Source of the DNA: Neptuniibacter pectenicola
Lineage (GTDB): Bacteria; Pseudomonadota; Gammaproteobacteria; Pseudomonadales; Balneatricaceae
NCBI RefSeq assembly: GCF_001597735.1
Contig: NZ_LUTS01000008.1
Location: 62,001 to 126,000 of the forward strand
DNA length: 64,000 bases
Direction: 5' to 3'
The notes beneath the pieces were generated by a model. The model was not told the DNA's origin. It did no database searches and saw only the letters and a list, made by a program, of their open reading frames with translations. The position numbers and the translations under genes are program-made. Shown piece after piece: positions 30,354-39,086 of this stretch; the first letter of the stretch is position 1, and each line of letters begins with the position of its first letter.

Positions 30354-30810
30354 ATCAGTGGCCCCGGGGCGTGGCCGGAAGCCCAAACCAAATAAGCAGA
30401 AGCTTTTATCTGGTAGTAAGCACGCCAACAATGACGCTGTTGAATTTGACCTAATCAATAACGTTGATGCGCCTGAATGGCTCGATGAGCTTGGCGTTCA
30501 AATGTGGAACACGGTTTGTCCCCATCTTTGCAAAGAGCGCGTTTTAGCTGTTACTGATCTTCACAACCTTGAAGCGTTTTGTTCTGCCTATTCAACATTC
30601 CGATTAGCCGAACAGTCAGTTAAAGAGCTTGGCATCACAGTTGAAGGCGCAACGGGAGGGCTGGTAAAGAACCCGGCGCTTACAGCAAAAAATGAAGCAC
30701 TGCGCCAGATAGCCACGTTCGGTTCAATGCTCGGGCTAGATCCGGCTGCCCGCGGTCGCCTAATGGGCCCTAATAGCGGTGGCGGAGGGAATGAGTTTTC
30801 GGAGTTTTAA
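30343..30810 (+). CDS. Terminase small subunit, P27 family
   Basis: The 155-aa product starts at ATG 30343, overlapping the paralogue's stop. The basic N terminus (GRGRKPKPNKQKLLSGSKHA) and the segment APEWLDELGVQMWNTVCPHL match P27-type small subunits, which recognise the packaging site and load the large subunit. It is followed by TerL after four bases. Confidence 0.88.
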   Translation: MAGKSVAPGRGRKPKPNKQKLLSGSKHANNDAVEFDLINNVDAPEWLDELGVQMWNTVCPHLCKERVLAVTDLHNLEAFCSAYSTFRLAEQSVKELGITVEGATGGLVKNPALTAKNEALRQIATFGSMLGLDPAARGRLMGPNSGGGGNEFSEF

Positions 30811-30814
30811 ATAA

Positions 30815-32539
30815 ATGGCTAGTTATCCCAATGTTAACGCTGCTAACAAATATGCGCGGGACGTTGTAGCTGGCCGGATAGATGCGTGTAAATATGTAAT
30901 TTTAGCGTGTCAGCGTCATTTAGACGATTTGGCGGAATCAAAAAAAAAGAGCTTCAAGTATAGATTTGATAAAAACGCCGCTGAGCGGGTTTGCAAATTT
31001 ATACAGAAGATGCCGCACACAAAAGGGAAGTGGGCACGTCAAGGGCTAAAGCTAACGCTTGAACCTTGGCAGCTTTTCCCGCTTGTTGCTGTGTTTGGCT
31101 GGAAGCGCAAAAAGGACGCATTGCGGCGATTTCGTGAGGCGTACAATGAAGTCCCTCGTAAAAATGGCAAATCTGCACCAGCCGCGGCCCTTGGCGTTTA
31201 TATGCTATGTGCTGATGGTGAATCAGGCGCCGAGGTTTACTCCGGGGCAACGACTGAAAAACAAGCGTGGGAAGTTTTCCGCCCCGCGCGTCAAATGTGT
31301 TTACGAACCCCAGCGCTGGCTCAGCATTTCGGCATTGAGATTAACGCCAAAAACCTAAACCGCCCAGCTGATGATTCAAAGTTTGAGCCGATCATCGGCG
31401 ACCCTGGCGACGGTGCATCACCATCTGCTTCAGTTGTAGATGAGTATCACGAGCACGCTGATGATTCATTGTATGACACGATGATTACCGGCATGGGTGC
31501 CCGAGAGCAGGGTTTGATCTGGGTAATTACCACTGCAGGCAGCAATATAGCGGGGCCGTGTTACGACCAACGACGCCGAGTGATTGAAATGCTCGACGGC
31601 ACCACGCCAGACGATGAACTGTTCGGCATCATCTACACAATAGATGAGGGTGACGACTGGACCAGTGTTGAGGCGTTACGAAAAGCAAACCCGAACATGG
31701 GGGTTTCTGTCTTTGAGGATTACCTGCTAAGCCAGCAACAGCGGGCAATCAAAAACGCACGCTATGTAAACACGTTCAAAACAAAACATCTAAACATGTG
31801 GGTGCAGAGCAAAACCGCATTTTTCAATATGGAAGACTGGAACAAATGTGAGGACAAAACCCTCACGCTGGAACAGTTCCAAGGCGAAGAGTGCACCCTC
31901 GGGATGGATTTAGCCCGCAAGATCGATTTAAACAGTATGCCGCGCGTATTCAATCGCATGATTGACGGTAAGCGCCATTATTACAGCGTATCACCGTGTT
32001 TCTGGGTTCCAGAAGATACCGTATTTGATGAAGACAACAAACGCCAATCTAAACGCTATCAAAACTGGGTAACAACGGGCCACCTATTACCAACAGATGG
32101 CGCAGAGATCGACTACCGAGAGATATTAGCCGAAGCACTGGCAACTCAAGAGATCGCACCTGTTATCTGCTCAGCGATTGACCCGCACGGCGCGACAAAC
32201 CTGTCACATCACCTAGCGGATGAGAATTTAAACCCGGTCACCATCGTTCAAAACTTCACAAACATGTCGGACCCGATGAAAGAGTTAGAGGCAGCAATCA
32301 GCGCTGGCCGATTCCATCACGACGGCAACCCGATAATGACGTGGTGTATCTCCAACGTCGTAGGAAAAAACGTTCCCGGCAATGACGACATTGTTCGACC
32401 GATTAAAGAAGGCAACGACAACAAAATCGATGGCGCAGTGGCGCTCATTATGGCGATTGGCCGGATTATGTTGAGCGACCAATCCACCGATTTCAATCCT
32501 CTATCAGCCATGGCTGATGATGACATTATGGTTTTATAA
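30815..32539 (+). CDS. Terminase large subunit
   Basis: The 574-aa product has a Walker A-like [13 protein letters not shown], a Walker B ending DEYHEHADD, the coupling motif WVITTAGSN, and a C-terminal RNase H-fold nuclease ([36 protein letters not shown]). It is the HK97/P27-partner class that packages DNA into the prohead. Two of its segments are nearly identical in DNA to the upstream paralogue. Confidence 0.95.
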   Translation: MASYPNVNAANKYARDVVAGRIDACKYVILACQRHLDDLAESKKKSFKYRFDKNAAERVCKFIQKMPHTKGKWARQGLKLTLEPWQLFPLVAVFGWKRKKDALRRFREAYNEVPRKNGKSAPAAALGVYMLCADGESGAEVYSGATTEKQAWEVFRPARQMCLRTPALAQHFGIEINAKNLNRPADDSKFEPIIGDPGDGASPSASVVDEYHEHADDSLYDTMITGMGAREQGLIWVITTAGSNIAGPCYDQRRRVIEMLDGTTPDDELFGIIYTIDEGDDWTSVEALRKANPNMGVSVFEDYLLSQQQRAIKNARYVNTFKTKHLNMWVQSKTAFFNMEDWNKCEDKTLTLEQFQGEECTLGMDLARKIDLNSMPRVFNRMIDGKRHYYSVSPCFWVPEDTVFDEDNKRQSKRYQNWVTTGHLLPTDGAEIDYREILAEALATQEIAPVICSAIDPHGATNLSHHLADENLNPVTIVQNFTNMSDPMKELEAAISAGRFHHDGNPIMTWCISNVVGKNVPGNDDIVRPIKEGNDNKIDGAVALIMAIGRIMLSDQSTDFNPLSAMADDDIMVL

Positions 32540-32698
32540 ATGATCCAGCGACTTTTTATCGACTCATGCGGAACGATAGGATTTGCAGCGTTAACGGCCG
32601 GGCTGTATTTGAAATATGGGCTTGCTGAAACGGCGATCATTTCAGGTTTAATGCTGGTGGTGTTTTCGGCACTGGCTGCAATACGGAGGGGCCGTTAA
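32540..32698 (+). CDS. Small membrane protein between terminase and portal (52 aa)
   Basis: ATG 32540 directly follows the terminase stop and the frame ends TAATG on the portal start. The product MIQRLFIDSCGTIGFAALTA has two short hydrophobic stretches (the second AIISGLMLVVFSALAAI) and a basic end. Small membrane genes occur at this place in HK97-like phages. Function is unknown. Confidence 0.6.
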   Translation: MIQRLFIDSCGTIGFAALTAGLYLKYGLAETAIISGLMLVVFSALAAIRRGR

Positions 32699-33912
32699 TG
32701 TTTGCGACATTATTTGAGGGTCGCTCATTAGAGAACCCAGCCACACCTATTACAGGTGACGATTGCGACGATATTGGCGGCAACTCGCTGTCTGTATCGC
32801 CCGAACGCGCCATGAAATTGAGCGCTGTTTACTCATGTATCTATGTGCTCGCGAGTAATATTTCGCAGTTGCCGCTAGCGGTGATGAGAAAGAATAATGG
32901 CGTAACACTGCCTGCAACAGATCATCCTGCGTACTACCTGCTGCACGACAGCCCAAATTTTTGGCAAACGTCCTACAAGTGGCGCGAAACCAAACAGAAT
33001 CACATCCTCGGCTGGGGCAACGGCTATTCAATTATCGAGCGTTCAAAGCGAGGCGAGATTGAAGCGCTAACCATGGCTAAGCCGTGGAATACAGACCTCC
33101 TAAAACGTGATGGCCGCTATGTGTATGCGGTAACCGATGATGATACCGGAGAAGTAAAAGCAATAAGCCCATACGACATGGTCCACATCCGTGCAATTGG
33201 CAGTCACGGCAAAAAGGGCCGTAGCCCTATTCAGCAAAACCGTGACTCAATGGAGCTCGGAATGGCCGCGCAACGCTACGGCAATCAATTCTTTGCTGGT
33301 GGTGGGCGTGCAACGGGTGTGTTAACGCTAAAAAATGGCGGCGTTTCAAATAAGGATTTATGGGAAAGCTTCCAAAATTATTGGAATAAAGCTAAACGCG
33401 CACTCAAAGACTCTGACAACAAAACACTCATGCTGCCGGCGGATCTCGACTATAAGTCGCTGACGATCCCGCCTGAAGACGCCCAGTTCCTAGACACGCG
33501 CAAATATAGCCGGTCTGAGATTGCAGGCATATTCAACGTACCCGCCCACATGATCAACGATTTAGAAAAAGCGACCTTCAGCAACATATCAGAACAAGCG
33601 ATCTACTTTGTTCGCCACTCGATGATGCCGTGGATTGTTAACTGGGAGCAGGAATTAAATCGCCGCATCTTCACAAAAGCTGAGCGTGCCGCAGGTTATT
33701 ACGTGAAGTTCAATCTCGCAGGCTTGCTGCGAGGCACACCAAAAGAGCGCGCCGAGTTTTATCACTACGCGATTAACGATGGCTGGATGGATCGCAATGA
33801 AGTGCGCGCATTTGAAGACATGAACAGCCGCGACGGGCTAGACGATATGTTAATTAGCGTCAACGCTCAACCGCTATCAGCGCTTAATCAGGAGAACACC
33901 AACGATGAATAA
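32698..33912 (+). CDS. Portal protein, HK97 family
   Basis: The 404-aa product carries the family features AVYSCIYVLASNISQLPLAV, the central wing, GRSPIQQNRDSMELGMAAQR and RSEIAGIFNVPAHMINDLEK. Twelve copies form the DNA entry ring of the head. It overlaps the protease gene by eight bases. Confidence 0.95.
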   Translation: MFATLFEGRSLENPATPITGDDCDDIGGNSLSVSPERAMKLSAVYSCIYVLASNISQLPLAVMRKNNGVTLPATDHPAYYLLHDSPNFWQTSYKWRETKQNHILGWGNGYSIIERSKRGEIEALTMAKPWNTDLLKRDGRYVYAVTDDDTGEVKAISPYDMVHIRAIGSHGKKGRSPIQQNRDSMELGMAAQRYGNQFFAGGGRATGVLTLKNGGVSNKDLWESFQNYWNKAKRALKDSDNKTLMLPADLDYKSLTIPPEDAQFLDTRKYSRSEIAGIFNVPAHMINDLEKATFSNISEQAIYFVRHSMMPWIVNWEQELNRRIFTKAERAAGYYVKFNLAGLLRGTPKERAEFYHYAINDGWMDRNEVRAFEDMNSRDGLDDMLISVNAQPLSALNQENTNDE

Positions 33913-34516
33913 CAAAGAGCGCCGCTTACTCAATTGTGAAGTACGCATGGCCGAAGGTGATGGCGAGGGTGATTCTTCCCCGTTAAAAATTATCGGCTAT
34001 GGATCTGTATTTGATAGTCGTAGCGAAAACCTCGGCGGCTTCCGAGAGGTGATTGCACCAGGTGCGTTTGATTCCGTCCTCGATGACGATGTTCGAGCGC
34101 TATTTAATCACGATCATAACTTTGTGCTAGGTCGCACAAAATCCGGCACGTTGTCGCTGGTGGTTGATGAAAAAGGCTTGCGCTATGAAATCACCCCGCC
34201 AGACACGCAAACCGTTAGAGACTTATTAATTGAGCCTCTACGCCGGAACGATATTGACCAAAGTTCATTTGCATTCAGCGTCGCCCGAGGCGGTGAAGAA
34301 TGGGATGAAGATGAAGACGGGGTAATTGTTCGCACGATTACCAAGTTTTCGCGGTTGTATGACGTTTCGCCCGTCACTTTCCCCGCCTATCCAGAAGCCG
34401 GCGCTGCTGTTCGGTCACTAGAGGCATGGAAGAGAGAGCAAGGGCAAGACGTTTTGAAAAGAGCAGTAAGTGAAAGTCGGATGCGGGAGCGTTTCCTGCA
34501 AATTATTAACGCGTAA
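33905..34516 (+). CDS. Prohead protease, HK97 (U35) family
   Basis: The 203-aa product has IIGYGSVFDSRSENLGGFRE, the catalytic histidine segment ALFNHDHNFVLG, and the serine segment DQSSFAFSV. It matures the capsid by cleaving the scaffold domain of the major capsid protein, which is encoded next. Confidence 0.93.
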   Translation: MNNKERRLLNCEVRMAEGDGEGDSSPLKIIGYGSVFDSRSENLGGFREVIAPGAFDSVLDDDVRALFNHDHNFVLGRTKSGTLSLVVDEKGLRYEITPPDTQTVRDLLIEPLRRNDIDQSSFAFSVARGGEEWDEDEDGVIVRTITKFSRLYDVSPVTFPAYPEAGAAVRSLEAWKREQGQDVLKRAVSESRMRERFLQIINA

Positions 34517-34531
34517 GACGAGGATTTGCGC

Positions 34532-35737
34532 ATGAAAGATCTAAAAGAATTACAGGGCGCTCTGGCTGATGTGTCAACCCAGATGCGAAGCCTGCATGAA
34601 ACAATCGGTGATCAAGCTTGGACAGAAGAGCAACGCTCCAAGTGGGATGACCTAAAATCAAAACATGACCACGTTCGCTCGCAGATTGCTCGCGAAGAAG
34701 AACTTCGCTCTATCGATCAAAAATTCGTAGAAGATACGGACGAGCGAGAAGACCGCGGCGAAGAAACTGATGGCGAGTTACGCACAGAAAACCTTTTCGA
34801 TATGTTTATGCGTAAAGGCGTGCAAGAAATGAACGCCGAGCAGCGCGCCGCACTTAAAGAACTACGCGCACAAGGTGGCGACACTGACAGCAAAGGTGGT
34901 TACACCGTACCTACTGAAATGCTGAATAAAGTTCACGAATCAATGAAGGCTTACGGCGGCATTGCCTCTATTGCTGAGATTATGAACACCTCAACCGGTG
35001 CGTTGATTGAATGGCCAACCATTGACGGTACAGCCATCGAGGGTGAATTACTCGGCGAGAATGCGACGGCAACCGAGCAAGACGAAACGTTTGGTACAGA
35101 GAACGTCGGCGCTAAAAAAATCAGTTCTAAAATCATCCGCATCTCTAACGAGCTGCTACTTGATTCTGGTATTGATATGCAAAGCCTACTGGCGCGTCGT
35201 ATCGCTCAGCGTATTGGACGCACCGAAGCACGCTTGTTGATCAAAGGCACAGGCGCAGGATCGCCTCTGCAACCTAAAGGCATTGAGGCTTCAACCACTG
35301 CCGGCGCTACAGGTAAAACCACTCTGAAATTAGTGACTGAAGATATCAACGCGCTGGTTCACTCTGTTGATCCTGCTTACCGTGGTTCGCCAAAAGCAGC
35401 GCTGGCATTCAACGATGCCACGCTTCAAATTATGGAAGACATGTCCGACCTTAATGGTCGCCCGCTCTGGTTGCCGGAGATTGCCGGGGTTGCGCCTTCC
35501 ACTATTCTGAATCGCCGCTATGTTGTTGATCAGGGTATTGATGATATCGGTGTTGGCAAGAAGTTCATGTTCTTCGGTGACTGGTCGGCCTTCATCATCC
35601 GCCGTGTGAATTACATGGTGCTTAAACGTCTTGTTGAGCGTTACGCTGAATATGATCAAACAGGCTTCCTTGCCTTCCACCGTTTCGACTGTGTGCTAGA
35701 AGACACAGCCGCAATTAAACACTTGCTCGGCAAGTAA
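34532..35737 (+). CDS. Major capsid protein, HK97 family
   Basis: The start is ATG 34532 (MKDLKELQGALADVSTQMRS). Residues 1 to about 105 are a coiled-coil delta (scaffold) domain. The HK97 fold follows with TDSKGGYTVPTEMLNKVHES, an A domain, and the C-terminal DQTGFLAFHRFDCVLEDTAA. No separate scaffold gene is present, as expected for this family. Confidence 0.94.
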   Translation: MKDLKELQGALADVSTQMRSLHETIGDQAWTEEQRSKWDDLKSKHDHVRSQIAREEELRSIDQKFVEDTDEREDRGEETDGELRTENLFDMFMRKGVQEMNAEQRAALKELRAQGGDTDSKGGYTVPTEMLNKVHESMKAYGGIASIAEIMNTSTGALIEWPTIDGTAIEGELLGENATATEQDETFGTENVGAKKISSKIIRISNELLLDSGIDMQSLLARRIAQRIGRTEARLLIKGTGAGSPLQPKGIEASTTAGATGKTTLKLVTEDINALVHSVDPAYRGSPKAALAFNDATLQIMEDMSDLNGRPLWLPEIAGVAPSTILNRRYVVDQGIDDIGVGKKFMFFGDWSAFIIRRVNYMVLKRLVERYAEYDQTGFLAFHRFDCVLEDTAAIKHLLGK

Positions 35738-35753
35738 TCGAGTAATTTCACTC

Positions 35754-35782
35754 AAAAACACCGCTTCGGCGGTGTTTTTCGT
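35754..35782 (+). terminator. Terminator after the capsid gene
   Basis: AAAAACACCG and CGGTGTTTTT form a 10-bp stem with a CTTCGG loop and a T-run ending TTTTC. It lies 17 bases after the capsid stop and can attenuate downstream expression. Confidence 0.85.
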
Positions 35783-35803
35783 TGAGCTTACTAGGTAATC
35801 ACT

Positions 35804-36370
35804 ATGCCAATAATTGATGTAACACCACCTGCAGAACAGCCGATCACGCTAGAAGAAGCGCGCATTCAGTGTCAGATCGATTCAGATATAACAGACGAAG
35901 ACGATCTAATCGAAAGCTACATCGCTGCAGCTACAAATTTTTGCGAAAGCTACACAGGAAGGCCGCTAATAACGCAAGAAAAACAGTATGTTGGCGCATT
36001 CTGTAGAGACATTGAATTAACACCAAATTTACTGTCGGTTGAGTCAATCACATACATAGATAGTGATGGCAACCTGCAAACACTAGCCCCTTCTAGCTAC
36101 TACATCGACACCGCCTCCGTTGTCGGTCGAGTTATTCCGCTAGAACCGTGGCCAAAACCGCAGGACAACCACCCGCAACCGGTAACTGTTAATTTTACGT
36201 GCGGATACGCCGATGCGGCAGCGGTGCCAGAAAGCATCAAACAATGTATGCGTTTACTGGTGGGGCACTTTTACCGCAATCGAGAACCTATCGTTATCGC
36301 GGCTAGTGCAACAACCCTCGATTTTTCAGTAGATTCACTGCTAAACCCGCATCGCGTATTTAGGATTTAA
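35804..36370 (+). CDS. Head-tail connector, gp6-like
   Basis: The 188-aa product shows ITLEEARIQCQIDSDITDED and IAAATNFCESYTGRPLITQ, the signature of the gp6-like (DUF3168-neighbour) connectors. A beta region and a C-terminal helix (CMRLLVGHFYRNREPIVI) follow. It forms the ring under the portal. Confidence 0.88.
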   Translation: MPIIDVTPPAEQPITLEEARIQCQIDSDITDEDDLIESYIAAATNFCESYTGRPLITQEKQYVGAFCRDIELTPNLLSVESITYIDSDGNLQTLAPSSYYIDTASVVGRVIPLEPWPKPQDNHPQPVTVNFTCGYADAAAVPESIKQCMRLLVGHFYRNREPIVIAASATTLDFSVDSLLNPHRVFRI

Positions 36371-36372
36371 CC

Positions 36373-36690
36373 ATGCGCTACCCACACCGCATCACCATAC
36401 AAACCAAAAACACGGGCAAAACATCCACAGGCGTTCCTGATGATACGCCCGTTGTTGTGCTGGATGGAATTTATGCTCGTGTGTCGGTCATTACTGGCCG
36501 CGAGAAGTGGGTGCCAGAGGCGAGCGAACAGAGCAACGACGTTACCGTGATTTGTCGCTACCGCACAGGCATTACTGAAGCGATGCAAATTAAGCACGGC
36601 GATAGCATTTACCAGATAACCGCGATCATCCCCGATGAGCGCAATACAGAGCTGCGCTGTATCTGTAAACGGTATCAAGACAGGGGTTAA
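36373..36690 (+). CDS. Phage head closure protein
   Basis: The 105-aa beta-barrel protein MRYPHRITIQTKNTGKTSTG has the family pattern ARVSVITGREKWVPEASEQS and RYRTGITEAMQIKHGDSIYQ. It belongs to the SPP1 gp16/HK97 gp7 head-closure or stopper family that seals the connector after packaging. Confidence 0.85.
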   Translation: MRYPHRITIQTKNTGKTSTGVPDDTPVVVLDGIYARVSVITGREKWVPEASEQSNDVTVICRYRTGITEAMQIKHGDSIYQITAIIPDERNTELRCICKRYQDRG

Positions 36691-36693
36691 ATA

Positions 36694-37038
36694 ATGGCAG
36701 GCCTAACGATGAAAATCGAAGTTCAAAACCTCGATAAAATCAAAACATTGATAGAGCTATTAAGCCGCTACCAAAACGAACTGCCGCCAGATTTAGTAAC
36801 CGCTCTGCATGATCTAGCTGATAGTAAAAGCATCGAGCTAGGCGTTGATGATTTTCAGAAGATGGCCAACGGCTACGAGATAGAAACCGACTTCCCGACC
36901 AGCTCCATTGTTAGCGTTAACCACGTACTAAACCGCGTTACTTATTTAGACTCGTTTGGAAAATTCGCCGTTGCGTTCCCTGACAAATTCAAACTAGGCA
37001 TACCTGGTAAAACCATTATTAGCTGGGGCAACGAATGA
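36694..37038 (+). CDS. Hypothetical head-tail region protein (114 aa)
   Basis: The product MAGLTMKIEVQNLDKIKTLI begins like gp10-type neck proteins (EVQNLDKIKTLIELLSRYQN) but is shorter. The C-terminal half (YLDSFGKFAVAFPDKFKLGI) is different. It overlaps the gp10-like gene by four bases. I cannot assign a family. Confidence 0.6.
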   Translation: MAGLTMKIEVQNLDKIKTLIELLSRYQNELPPDLVTALHDLADSKSIELGVDDFQKMANGYEIETDFPTSSIVSVNHVLNRVTYLDSFGKFAVAFPDKFKLGIPGKTIISWGNE

Positions 37039-37511
37039 GCTTAATCATTGATGTAGAAGGCCTCGACGAGTTAGAAAAAAAACTCTTAACGCTTGAGGCA
37101 GAAACCGGATTTAAAACACTAAGGTCTGCGGGACGTCAAGCGATGAAGCCTGTTCTTTTAGATATTGTTGAGGGCGCTCACGAGGATACCGGCGATCTAA
37201 AAAGATCGCTCGGGATAAAAACAAATAGAGGAAAATATAGTAATAGAGCTGTCGATATCCATGCAGGTGTTGTGAAAAAAAGTGTTCAAGAGGTTACGGA
37301 CGGCAAACGGTCCACGCGACACCTACCGAGATATTTCATGAAAGCGCTTGCACAGGAATTTGGTACAAGCAAAAAACGGCAACAAACGGCAGACCCGTTT
37401 ATATCACCCGCCCTCACAAAAAACCATATGACCGTCTTATCTGTTTTTAAAAACGAGCTAAAAAAAGCCATCGACAAAGCCATTCTAAAGGCCAATAAAG
37501 GTAAAAAATGA
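37035..37511 (+). CDS. HK97 gp10-family tail/neck protein
   Basis: The 158-aa product has IIDVEGLDELEKKLLTLEAE, KPVLLDIVEGAHEDTGDLKR, and a C terminus with FMKALAQEFGTSKKRQQTAD and PFISPAL, the family's GT.k..a.PFl.PA motif. Proteins of this family sit at the head-tail junction. Confidence 0.88.
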   Translation: MSLIIDVEGLDELEKKLLTLEAETGFKTLRSAGRQAMKPVLLDIVEGAHEDTGDLKRSLGIKTNRGKYSNRAVDIHAGVVKKSVQEVTDGKRSTRHLPRYFMKALAQEFGTSKKRQQTADPFISPALTKNHMTVLSVFKNELKKAIDKAILKANKGKK

Positions 37512-37852
37512 GCCTCGACACCACTGTTTACACTGCTCTAAATAGCGCGGGTGTAGATCCGCTCGTGCGCGGCTGGTTGCCAGAAGGCCAAACATTCCCC
37601 TGCGCTGTCGTCCGCTATATCTCAGACCGCCCAATGAACACGCTAAACGGCGAAATGGCGATGAAGAACGAGATTATCGGTATCGATTGCTGGGCCGCAA
37701 CCCTCGAAGAGGCAGAAGCCCTACGCGATCAAATCAAATCCGCCATGGCGGCATCAAACCTCGTTGCTGTGCGCCAAGCGCTTAGAACATTACACGAACC
37801 AGAAACAAAAACCTTCCGCTTTACACTCGAGTATTCGGTGCGCGGGCTATAA
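37508..37852 (+). CDS. Tail completion protein, DUF3168 family
   Basis: The 114-aa product shows LDTTVYTALNSAGVDPLVRG and a later TLHEPETKTFRFTLEYSVRG, matching DUF3168/gp17-type tail terminators that join tail tube to the head connector. It overlaps the previous gene by four bases. Confidence 0.82.
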   Translation: MSLDTTVYTALNSAGVDPLVRGWLPEGQTFPCAVVRYISDRPMNTLNGEMAMKNEIIGIDCWAATLEEAEALRDQIKSAMAASNLVAVRQALRTLHEPETKTFRFTLEYSVRGL

Positions 37853-37866
37853 CCGGAGATCCAACC

Positions 37867-38295
37867 ATGTCTACACCAATCCCAACAGAAGGCACAAAAG
37901 TTTACATCCGCGACACCGGCGGCGTTGATATCGAGATCGATAGCCACTACAGCATTTCAGGGCTTGATGGTGAACGTGCAGAAAAAGACCGCACAACACT
38001 AAAAGACTCTGCGGAAGTTATCGCGCTAGGCATTAAGCGCTACGGCACAGTAACTCTCGGCGTATTTCAGGCAGAAGACGATGCCGGGTTAGACGAGGTA
38101 TCCGATGCCTATGATGACGCTGCTCCACGATTAATAACCTGGGAGCTTCCAACAGGCACTTACCGTCAATTTAGCGCCTTGGTTAAATCATTTCCATTCA
38201 CCGATGGCGGCGTGGATTCTGATTACAAGGGCGATATCGGCTTGCGCGTATCCGGCGAAGTAACCAAAGGCACCGGATTTACACCAGCCACATGA
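37867..38295 (+). CDS. Phage tail tube protein
   Basis: The 142-aa product starts with GTKVYIRDTGGVDIEIDSHY and has the strand pattern and turn KRYGTVTLGVFQAEDDAGLD, as in lambda gpV-like tube proteins. ATG 37867 follows GGAGATCCAACC. It polymerises around the tape measure. Confidence 0.82.
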   Translation: MSTPIPTEGTKVYIRDTGGVDIEIDSHYSISGLDGERAEKDRTTLKDSAEVIALGIKRYGTVTLGVFQAEDDAGLDEVSDAYDDAAPRLITWELPTGTYRQFSALVKSFPFTDGGVDSDYKGDIGLRVSGEVTKGTGFTPAT

Positions 38296-38495
38296 TAGCC
38301 GCACAACCCGAGGCAGCGCGCAGGCTAAATATCTGCGCGCAATGCCCTCACATCACATTCACCAAACTGCCCACTAAAAACACAACTGTAAGCCGATGCA
38401 GTAAATGCGGTTGTTTTTTAGCGGCTAAATCACGCATTCAACGGGCTAAATGCCCACTGGGGAAATGGCATGACACGCAAAACACTCACCCGTAA
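38292..38495 (+). CDS. Zinc-ribbon-like protein (67 aa)
   Basis: The product has CAQCPHITFTKL and CSKCGCFLAAKSRIQRAKC, four or five cysteines spaced as a small zinc ribbon. It overlaps the tail tube gene end and the chaperone start. Its role in tail assembly is unknown, and it occurs at this place in related phages only by inference. Confidence 0.65.
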   Translation: MIAAQPEAARRLNICAQCPHITFTKLPTKNTTVSRCSKCGCFLAAKSRIQRAKCPLGKWHDTQNTHP

Positions 38496-38847
38496 CCAAA
38501 TTTTAAAAGCTAAAGACTCAGTAGAAGAGTGGGTTCCTACTCCTGAATGGGGCGAAGGAACGGAGGTGCTCGTTAAAACATGGTCCGCCAGTGAGCGTGA
38601 CGAGTTCGATCGCCGTCTAGCCGATATGCAGAGCGGCGGAAAGTTAGAGCCCCGCGCATTAATTGTTGCGCTATCTGTTGTTGACGCCAAAACAAAGCAG
38701 CCTATTTTTGAACCGAGCGACATTGCCACGCTCGCTAAAAAGAACTGTAAAACGATGGATCGCATCTTCCAGGTATCTATGCGGTTAAACCCAATCAGCG
38801 AAGAAGAAACCGAAGCGATTGTTGAGGAAAAAGCAAAAAACTCCTAA
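38470..38847 (+). CDS. Tail assembly chaperone, gpG-like
   Basis: The 125-aa product MTRKTLTRNQILKAKDSVEE is the lambda gpG/HK97 gp14-like chaperone. Just before its stop, GCA AAA AAC gives the in-frame slippery heptamer A AAA AAC at 38835-38841. A -1 shift there would continue into the frame that runs to 39077. Confidence 0.82.
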   Translation: MTRKTLTRNQILKAKDSVEEWVPTPEWGEGTEVLVKTWSASERDEFDRRLADMQSGGKLEPRALIVALSVVDAKTKQPIFEPSDIATLAKKNCKTMDRIFQVSMRLNPISEEETEAIVEEKAKNS

Positions 38848-39077
38848 CCCAGCCTTTCCGCATTTACGTCTCAACGTTAGCGGATAGGTTGGGCATGTTG
38901 CGCAGCCAGCTACTAGAGCAGGCAACGATGGATGATATCTATGAAGCCATGGCGTTCGACATGATAAAGAACAAAGAACAAAGGCAAGGTCTAATTCTCG
39001 CCATAAACCAACAAGCTCAAAAAGAGCGCACGCCAGAAGAGCAAGAGGCGTGGATTCTGGCTCAACTCAGCGAATAG
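38470..39077 (+). CDS. Tail assembly chaperone gpGT, made by -1 frameshift
   Basis: A -1 shift at 38835-38841 fuses gpG to LLTQPFRIYVSTLADRLGML and onward, through ENKEQ-type acidic helix text ending EAWILAQLSE. The downstream frame has no start with a good ribosome binding site near its beginning. G and GT in a fixed ratio chaperone the tape measure, the next gene. The segment coordinates are joined at 38841. Confidence 0.8.
38835..38841 (+). promoter_or_regulatory. Programmed -1 frameshift site A AAA AAC
   Basis: In the zero frame the codons are GCA AAA AAC TCC TAA, so the X XXY YYZ heptamer is correctly phased two codons before the stop. The -1 frame stays open to 39077. Confidence 0.8.
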
Positions 39078-39086
39078 GTATTTATC

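Noticed and set aside
38292..38495. Second tail chaperone frameshift partner
   Set aside because: The frame starts before gpG and encodes a zinc-ribbon protein. The correct -1 partner lies downstream at 38841-39077.
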